Source: Paludibacter sp. (GTDB lineage Bacteria > Bacteroidota > Bacteroidia > Bacteroidales > Paludibacteraceae). Taken from it: a DNA stretch of 15,186 bases. Where the stretch lies: positions 1-15,186 of the forward strand of contig JANJXE010000215.1 of NCBI GenBank assembly GCA_024709185.1, read 5' to 3'. Every line of letters starts with the position of its first letter. The first letter of the stretch is position 1. The position numbers and the translations under genes are program-made. Below, one piece after another: positions 10,114-15,186 of this stretch. Under the pieces are notes generated by a model. The model was not told the DNA's origin and ran no database searches. It worked only from the letters and a program-made list of their open reading frames with translations.

Positions 10114-11670
10114 TTACTTTTTCCAGAGCTTATTCATCGCCTCGAGGGTTTTGCCTTTGGTTTCGGGCACCATTTTCCAGATGAAAACCGCTGCCAGAAT
10201 ACCCATCAGACCATACACCCAGTACGAAAAACCATGATTAAACTGGTTCACCAGCGCTTCGTTTTTGTTCATCATCGGGAAGGTCCACGATACCAAAAAG
10301 TTGGCTACCCACTGTGCAGCAACAGCAATCGACATCACACTGGAGCGCACCGAATTCGGGAAGATTTCGGCCAGCATCACCCAGCAAACCGGTCCCCACG
10401 ACATGGCAAAACCAGCCGTATACAGCAGCATGAAGAACAGCTTCACTCCACCCGACCAGCTTCCGGCAAAACCGGTTCCCAAACCTGTCATTGCTACAGC
10501 CATCACCAGCGCACCGATTATCAGCAGGGGACGACGACCGAATTTATCCACGGTAAGAATGGCTAACACCGTAAATGACAGGTTGATAACACCTACAATT
10601 ATTGTTTGCAGTAAGGCAGTATCGGTACCCGATCCCATTGATTTAAAGATTTCCGGAGCATAATACAGCACCACATTGATACCTACAAACTGCTGAAAAG
10701 CAGAAAGCAGTACACCAACGGCAATGATTTTAAATCCAAAGGAGCGCACAGGAGCTATCAGTGCAATTACAAAACTACCAATCAGTGAAATCTCAAACGC
10801 ATTCGAATTTCCGGCATATTTCAGTCCGATAAAGGCAGCTGAAAACAATAGAATCCAGGTTATCAGAAACTGATAATAGGGTTTCAGCGACTGCGTAGCG
10901 TCCAAATCGAGGCTTCTCTGGATGTCATCAATTTCCACTTCTGCTTCTTTTGTACCCACCAACTTCACTAAAATAGTACGTGCTTTATCCTTTTTGTCGT
11001 TCATTACCAGCCAGCGGGGCGTTTCAGGAACTACAAAGAGGAAAATCAGGAAAAGCGTTGCAGGAATGATTTCCGAAGCAAACATCCATCTCCAGCCTAT
11101 GGTATTGAGCCAGCTCCCATCACCCTGAAGGGCAATGCCGTAATTAACGAAGTAGACAACCAACATACCAAAGATAATGGCAAATTGATTCCACGAAACC
11201 AGCGCCCCCCGTTGTTGATGGGGAGCCACTTCGGCAATGTACATCGGAGAAACCATCGAAGCCATACCAACACCTATTCCACCGATAATTCGATAGAAAA
11301 TAAACAAACTGGCAAAACTATGATCACCGGTACCAGGCATGCCAAAGAACATTTCGGGCCAGGCAGAACCGATGGCAGAAAGCAGGAATAGTACAGCTGC
11401 TATCTGCAATGAAGGTTTACGACCAAATTTCTGGCTCACAAAACCGGCAATGGACGCACCAATCACACAGCCTATCAATGCACTACTGACGATAAACCCT
11501 TCCATAGCATTGGCCAGGTCGGGCGACAGGCCCATTGGATCGACAAAAAACACACGAAGCGAACTTACGGTCCCTGAAATCACGGCTGTGTCGTATCCGA
11601 ACAGCAAACCACCCAGGGTGGCAACGAGTGTTATACCCGTTAGGTAGAGAGGATTTTTGCTTGTTGACAT
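10114..11670 (-). CDS. xylE: D-xylose:proton symporter, major facilitator superfamily
   Basis: Imports D-xylose with a proton across the inner membrane. Sugar-porter motifs occur in order: GGLLFGYDTAVISG (20-33, with D27 the likely proton carrier), KFGRKPS (81-87), RIIGGIGVG (127-135), PMYIAEVAP (142-150), VPETPRW (214-220), QQFVGINVVLYY (326-337), DKFGRRP (375-381), SWGPVCW (424-430), AAQW (451-454) and VPETKGKTLE (501-510). Counterparts of the xylose-binding residues known from the E. coli XylE structure are present: Q162, Q326, Q327, N332, W430 and Q453. The C-terminal half is strikingly close to E. coli XylE as I recall it. Unusual is the length, 518 residues, from an extra hydrophobic stretch at about 260-310 in the middle cytosolic loop. 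It is the last gene of the xylose operon, 19 bases after xylA. The substrate call rests on motifs and neighbours together. Confidence 0.93.
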   Translation of the reverse strand: MSTSKNPLYLTGITLVATLGGLLFGYDTAVISGTVSSLRVFFVDPMGLSPDLANAMEGFIVSSALIGCVIGASIAGFVSQKFGRKPSLQIAAVLFLLSAIGSAWPEMFFGMPGTGDHSFASLFIFYRIIGGIGVGMASMVSPMYIAEVAPHQQRGALVSWNQFAIIFGMLVVYFVNYGIALQGDGSWLNTIGWRWMFASEIIPATLFLIFLFVVPETPRWLVMNDKKDKARTILVKLVGTKEAEVEIDDIQRSLDLDATQSLKPYYQFLITWILLFSAAFIGLKYAGNSNAFEISLIGSFVIALIAPVRSFGFKIIAVGVLLSAFQQFVGINVVLYYAPEIFKSMGSGTDTALLQTIIVGVINLSFTVLAILTVDKFGRRPLLIIGALVMAVAMTGLGTGFAGSWSGGVKLFFMLLYTAGFAMSWGPVCWVMLAEIFPNSVRSSVMSIAVAAQWVANFLVSWTFPMMNKNEALVNQFNHGFSYWVYGLMGILAAVFIWKMVPETKGKTLEAMNKLWKK

Positions 11671-11689
11671 GGTGTAGATGTACTAAGTT

Positions 11690-13009
11690 TTAAATATACA
11701 TGTTTACAATCGCTTCGAACAGCTCTTGTTTTCCACTGATTTGAGCAGGTTCTGCGGCTTTTGCAACTGCAAGTGCTCGTAAATCTTCGAGAGTCAGTTT
11801 ACCGTCTTCAAATTCTTTTCCTTTACCAGCATCGAACGAAGCGTAACGTTCTTTCAACATAGCTGGAACTGCGGATTCTTCCAAAATTCCGGCTGCTGCT
11901 TCCAATGCACGGGCAAATGCATCCATTCCGGCAATGTGAGCAATGAAAATATCTTCCAGATCGGTGGAATTACGACGGGCTTTCGCATCGAAATTGGTTC
12001 CACCACCCTGTAAGCCACCACCTTTCAGAATTACCAGCATAGCCTGAGTCAATTCATACAGGTCGATAGGGAACTGATCGGTATCCCAGCCGTTCTGATA
12101 ATCACCACGATTGGCATCGATTGAACCCAGCATTCCGGCATCCACTGCACACTGAAGATCGTGCTCAAACGTATGACCTGCCAGCGTAGCGTGATTAACT
12201 TCAATATTTAATTTAAAATCCTTATCCAGACCATGATGACGAAGGAAACCTATTACTGTTTCAGCATCCACATCGTATTGGTGCTTGGTAGGCTCCATTG
12301 GTTTGGGCTCAATCAGGAAGTTTCCTTTGAAACCTTTCGAACGACCGTAATCACGGGCAATTTTCAACATGGTAGCCAGGTGTTCCTTTTCGCGTTTCAT
12401 ATCGGTGTTCAACAGACTCATATAGCCTTCGCGACCACCCCAAAACACATAATTTTCACCACCTAGTTCTATTGTAGCATCAATCGCATTTTTGATTTGG
12501 GTAGCAGCACGGGCCACTACATCGAAATCGGGATTGGTAGCAGCACCGTTCATGTAACGCTTGTGGGAAAATACGTTCGCAGTTCCCCACAGCAGTTTGA
12601 TACCCGTTTCCTGCTGTTTTTGTTTAGCATAAGCCACAACTTCCTTCAGGCGGGCTTCGTATTCTTCAATCGAATTTCCCTCTTCCACCAGGTCGATATC
12701 GTGGAAACAATAGTATCCAATACCAATTTTCTGCATGAATTCAAAACCAGCGTCGAGTTTATCCTTAGCGGCCTGAACAGGATCAGAAGTCTGTTTCCAG
12801 GGGAAGGATTTGGTTGGACCTCCAAACGGATCGTCTGATTCGCTGCACAGGGTGTGCCACCAGGCCATCGAGAACTTAAACCAGTCCTTCATTTTGCGGC
12901 CATACACCACTTTTTCAGCATCATAATACCTGAAAGCCATTGGGTTTTTGCTTTCTTTACCTTCAAACTTAATTTTTTCCACGGTTGGGAAATACACATT
13001 TTTGCTCAT
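11690..13009 (-). CDS. xylA: Xylose isomerase
   Basis: Interconverts D-xylose and D-xylulose in the cytosol, the first intracellular step of the isomerase route. At 439 residues, with the longer N-terminus (family pattern [12 protein letters not shown]), it is of the class II type. Active-site pieces are all present: H103 and D106 in [27 protein letters not shown] signature from 141, WGGREGY at 190-196, E234 and K236 in [16 protein letters not shown]270 and H273 in [18 protein letters not shown]298 in SIDANRGD, D309 and D311 in WDTDQFP, and D341 in NFDAK. These supply both metal sites. The start ATG is at the family-typical N-terminus and is preceded by an A/T-rich stretch without a Shine-Dalgarno sequence. 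It follows xylB after 32 bases and precedes xylE by 19, so all are co-transcribed. The call is essentially certain. Confidence 0.98.
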   Translation of the reverse strand: MSKNVYFPTVEKIKFEGKESKNPMAFRYYDAEKVVYGRKMKDWFKFSMAWWHTLCSESDDPFGGPTKSFPWKQTSDPVQAAKDKLDAGFEFMQKIGIGYYCFHDIDLVEEGNSIEEYEARLKEVVAYAKQKQQETGIKLLWGTANVFSHKRYMNGAATNPDFDVVARAATQIKNAIDATIELGGENYVFWGGREGYMSLLNTDMKREKEHLATMLKIARDYGRSKGFKGNFLIEPKPMEPTKHQYDVDAETVIGFLRHHGLDKDFKLNIEVNHATLAGHTFEHDLQCAVDAGMLGSIDANRGDYQNGWDTDQFPIDLYELTQAMLVILKGGGLQGGGTNFDAKARRNSTDLEDIFIAHIAGMDAFARALEAAAGILEESAVPAMLKERYASFDAGKGKEFEDGKLTLEDLRALAVAKAAEPAQISGKQELFEAIVNMYI

Positions 13010-13041
13010 AAAACTAATTTATTTATAATTATTTACTTACT

Positions 13042-14514
13042 TTAAATATACTGACACCACCGTTCATACGCTTCCTGTGTGGCTTTTTGTTCGGTTGAAT
13101 CCGGATGTACTACCAAGACTTTTTCCAGCGTTGCAAAGGCCTCGCTGGCACTGGCATAAATTCCGGCACCAATTCCGGCACCCCGGGCAGCACCCACTGA
13201 TCCATCGGTATTGTACAATTCGATGGTGGCTCCGGTAATATTGGCCAGCGTTTGCCTGAAAACCGGACTCAGGAACAAATTAGCATGACCCGCCCGAATG
13301 GTGCGTGTTTCAATTCCCATTAAGTTCATGATATCCATACCATACTTAAAAGAAAAGGCAATCCCTTCGTGGGCTGCACGAATCAGGTGTGCTTTGCTGT
13401 GCTGCAAGAAGTTAATGCCATGAACCGAACAGCCCGGCTCACTGTTTTCGAGCACACGTTCGGCACCATTTCCAAAAGGAATAATGCTGATGCCATTGCT
13501 TCCCACAGGAATATTTGCAGCCAGTTCGTTCATCTCCTGATAGCTGATTCCCTCAGGTGCCACATTATTTTTAATCCAGGTATTCAGGATGGCAGTACCA
13601 TTGATGCACAACAACACTCCTACCCGTTTTTCATCCTTGCTATGATTAACGTGCGCAAATGAATTCACACGGGAATGCGGATCGTATTTTGAATCAGAAT
13701 TCACACCGTATACAACTCCTGAAGTACCTGCAGTAGCAGCTATTTCTCCCGGATTAAGTACGTTAAGTGACAAGGCATTATTAGGCTGATCGCCTGCACG
13801 GTAGGTAACCGGAGTACCTGAGGCCAATCCCAGCTCAGCTGCAATCTCGGACTTCAAATGACCCTGAATGCCAAAGGTATCCACTAAAGGAGGAATAAGG
13901 GAGGTATCGAAACCGAAGTAGTCGAACAAAAAGCTGGCGGGCGCTTCCGACTGAAAATCCCAGGCGATCCCTTCCGATAAACCCGAAGCAGTTGTGGCTG
14001 CGGTACCCGTCATCCGCAAGGCGATGTAATCGCCCGGAAGCATGTAGTAACGTGCTTTGGCATACACCTCTGGTTGATGTTCCTTTACCCAGGCCAGTTT
14101 CGACAAGGTAAAATTTCCCGGAGAGTTCAACGAATGCGAAAGGCATTTCTCTTCTCCCAGGTCCTTCATTGCTTTTTCCCCATAACTAACAGCACGACTA
14201 TCGCACCAGATAATCGCATCGCGCAACACCTGCATCTGCTCATCGACCAGCACCAGTCCGTGCATTTGATAGGAAATACCTATCGCTTTAATGTCGGAAG
14301 CAGCAACAGACGATTGACTCAGCACCGACTGAGTAACGGCCTTCAGATTGAGCCACCAGGTCTCCGGATCCTGCTCAGCCCAACCTGATTTAGGCGATTT
14401 AATGAGCATTTCCTGACGGGGATAAAAATCGGTAGCCACACAGACACCTGTACGGGCATCCACAATACTTGCCTTTACCGACGAACTTCCTAAATCATAA
14501 CCTAATAGATACAT
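13042..14514 (-). CDS. xylB: Xylulokinase, FGGY family
   Basis: Phosphorylates D-xylulose with ATP to xylulose 5-phosphate, which enters the pentose phosphate pathway. The 490 residues match the family length. The N-terminal half has the phosphate-binding start GYDLGSSSVK (5-14, D7), the xylulokinase-type MHG at 84-86 followed by AIIWCDSR (100-107), an FGGY-like segment NFTLSKLAWVKEH (134-146), and AGDQPNNA (240-247), with D242 as probable catalytic base. The C-terminal half has ATAGTSGVVYG (260-270) and RAGHANLFLSPVFRQTLANITGA-type sequence from 407, in the position of the second FGGY signature, then NTDGSVGAARGAG. I use the ATG at 14514 because MYLLGYDLG is the natural family N-terminus; the longer frame from 14583 would run through the end of the regulator gene. 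It starts 16 bases after the regulator stop. Xylulose rather than another sugar is inferred from motifs and adjacent xylA. Confidence 0.96.
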   Translation of the reverse strand: MYLLGYDLGSSSVKASIVDARTGVCVATDFYPRQEMLIKSPKSGWAEQDPETWWLNLKAVTQSVLSQSSVAASDIKAIGISYQMHGLVLVDEQMQVLRDAIIWCDSRAVSYGEKAMKDLGEEKCLSHSLNSPGNFTLSKLAWVKEHQPEVYAKARYYMLPGDYIALRMTGTAATTASGLSEGIAWDFQSEAPASFLFDYFGFDTSLIPPLVDTFGIQGHLKSEIAAELGLASGTPVTYRAGDQPNNALSLNVLNPGEIAATAGTSGVVYGVNSDSKYDPHSRVNSFAHVNHSKDEKRVGVLLCINGTAILNTWIKNNVAPEGISYQEMNELAANIPVGSNGISIIPFGNGAERVLENSEPGCSVHGINFLQHSKAHLIRAAHEGIAFSFKYGMDIMNLMGIETRTIRAGHANLFLSPVFRQTLANITGATIELYNTDGSVGAARGAGIGAGIYASASEAFATLEKVLVVHPDSTEQKATQEAYERWCQYI

Positions 14515-14530
14515 ATTTAACGATTTATGT

Positions 14531-15186
14531 TTATACTTTCTTACGATCAAATTTATACAGGCGTGCTGCCCGGTGTGCCACATTTTTTTCTTTCTCGTCG
14601 AGCATTACCACAAAAGGCCATTGAGCCACTTTTTTTTGGAAATTTCGAACATCCGAACGGGTTTGGTGAACTACATCGTGTAAAATACGCAGCTGACTAA
14701 TTGTAAATTTTCGGGGAAGAAGCTCAAACAGCGTCTCGGGATTCAGGTCGATGTTACGACGGATATATTCCATTCCACTTAAAATAATATCCTTGTGGTC
14801 GAATGCCAGGTTCATTTCGCGAATCAAAGTTACATCGTACCACTTAGCCTTCGAAACCGGTGACTCAAACTGAAGTTTACGGTCAATTTTGATAAGCGCC
14901 ACATAGGCCACCGTAACGATGCGTCCAATTTTCAGGTGAGTGGTTTTTTCCAGCCACAACACATCGCGCGGATTGCTGGTACGGGAGGGATGGCCAAAAC
15001 TTTTAAACTGACTAAGGTAGATATTTTTCATACCTGTAAGTTCGTTAAGTACCCGGGCGGCTGCATCGTCGAGATCTTCTTCAGCCAAAATAATACTTCC
15101 GGGCAATTTCGTATCGTTGTATTCCCTGTTTTGTTCGGTAATGATACGCTCCAGCAGCAACACTTTCAATTGTTCGCCGTCGAAAC
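14531..15186 (-). CDS. NrtR-type Nudix-like transcriptional regulator, probable xylose regulator (5' end outside window)
   Basis: The frame runs off the window edge, so the gene lacks its start here; 217 full residues are visible, beginning FDGEQLKVLLLER, which is internal to the Nudix fold. The TTG at 15169 is not a true start. The Nudix-box region reads LPGSIILAEEDLDDAAARVLNELTG-type: the Gly and spacing are recognisable, but the catalytic RE..EE pair is RV..NE, so hydrolase activity is unlikely. The C-terminal 75 residues fit the NrtR winged helix-turn-helix: LPRKFTISQLRILHDVV, then SDVRNFQKKV, ending HRAARLYKF. Such proteins sense a sugar or nucleotide with the Nudix-like part and bind DNA with the wing. 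In Bacteroides, members of this family regulate arabinose (AraR) and, by prediction, xylose genes. Being first in line with xylB, xylA and xylE, it most likely controls this operon with xylose or a derivative as effector. The operator is not visible because the promoter is off-window. Confidence 0.88.
   Translation of the reverse strand, partial: FDGEQLKVLLLERIITEQNREYNDTKLPGSIILAEEDLDDAAARVLNELTGMKNIYLSQFKSFGHPSRTSNPRDVLWLEKTTHLKIGRIVTVAYVALIKIDRKLQFESPVSKAKWYDVTLIREMNLAFDHKDIILSGMEYIRRNIDLNPETLFELLPRKFTISQLRILHDVVHQTRSDVRNFQKKVAQWPFVVMLDEKEKNVAHRAARLYKFDRKKV

Noticed and set aside
14548..14555. TAAATTTG on the - strand as an internal promoter for xylB
   Set aside because: It matches TAnnTTTG but encodes the regulator's conserved YKFD codons and has no TTTG box or T-run at the -33 distance, so chance is likely.
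14515..14583. Upstream ATG start for xylB at 14583
   Set aside because: It would overlap the regulator's conserved C-terminus, and the family N-terminus MYLLGYDLG starts at 14514.

Overview
The window looks like chromosomal DNA from a member of the Bacteroidota, most likely order Bacteroidales or a near relative. Three things point there. There is a DUF5723-type outer-membrane protein gene. There is a xylose cluster of Nudix-type regulator, xylB, xylA and xylE, an order I recall from Bacteroides. Finally, TAnnTTTG promoter boxes precede eno and mutS2, while the upstream regions are A/T-rich and lack clear Shine-Dalgarno sequences. No tRNA, rRNA, CRISPR array, insertion sequence or phage gene is visible, and no gap between genes exceeds about 135 bases.

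Bases 1-3837, + strand: the 3' part of a very large, beta-rich protein of unknown function. It is followed without any gap by a secreted DUF5723-family predicted outer-membrane barrel. The two are almost certainly co-transcribed and are the least understood part of the window. A strong bidirectional hairpin terminator (3857-3885) separates them from everything to the right, which lies on the - strand.

Bases 3948-10041, - strand: enolase with its own promoter; a CPA2-type cation/proton antiporter fused to a two-part universal-stress-like cytosolic region; and MutS2 with its own -7 promoter box. mutS2 and the antiporter gene are 34 bases apart and probably form an operon. I moved the starts of both to internal ATG codons.

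Bases 10114-15186, - strand: a compact D-xylose operon transcribed regulator, xylB, xylA, xylE, with gaps of only 16, 32 and 19 bases. XylE imports xylose with protons, XylA isomerises it to xylulose, and XylB phosphorylates xylulose for the pentose phosphate pathway. The NrtR-type regulator, with a Nudix-like sensor that has lost its catalytic motif and a winged-helix DNA-binding end, presumably controls the cluster; its first residues lie beyond the window.

Most of the window is housekeeping and well-known catabolic DNA. I see no convincing new multi-gene system. The points most worth following are the repeat-built giant protein paired with the DUF5723 barrel, and a roughly 50-residue hydrophobic insertion in the middle loop of XylE that suggests two extra membrane helices.
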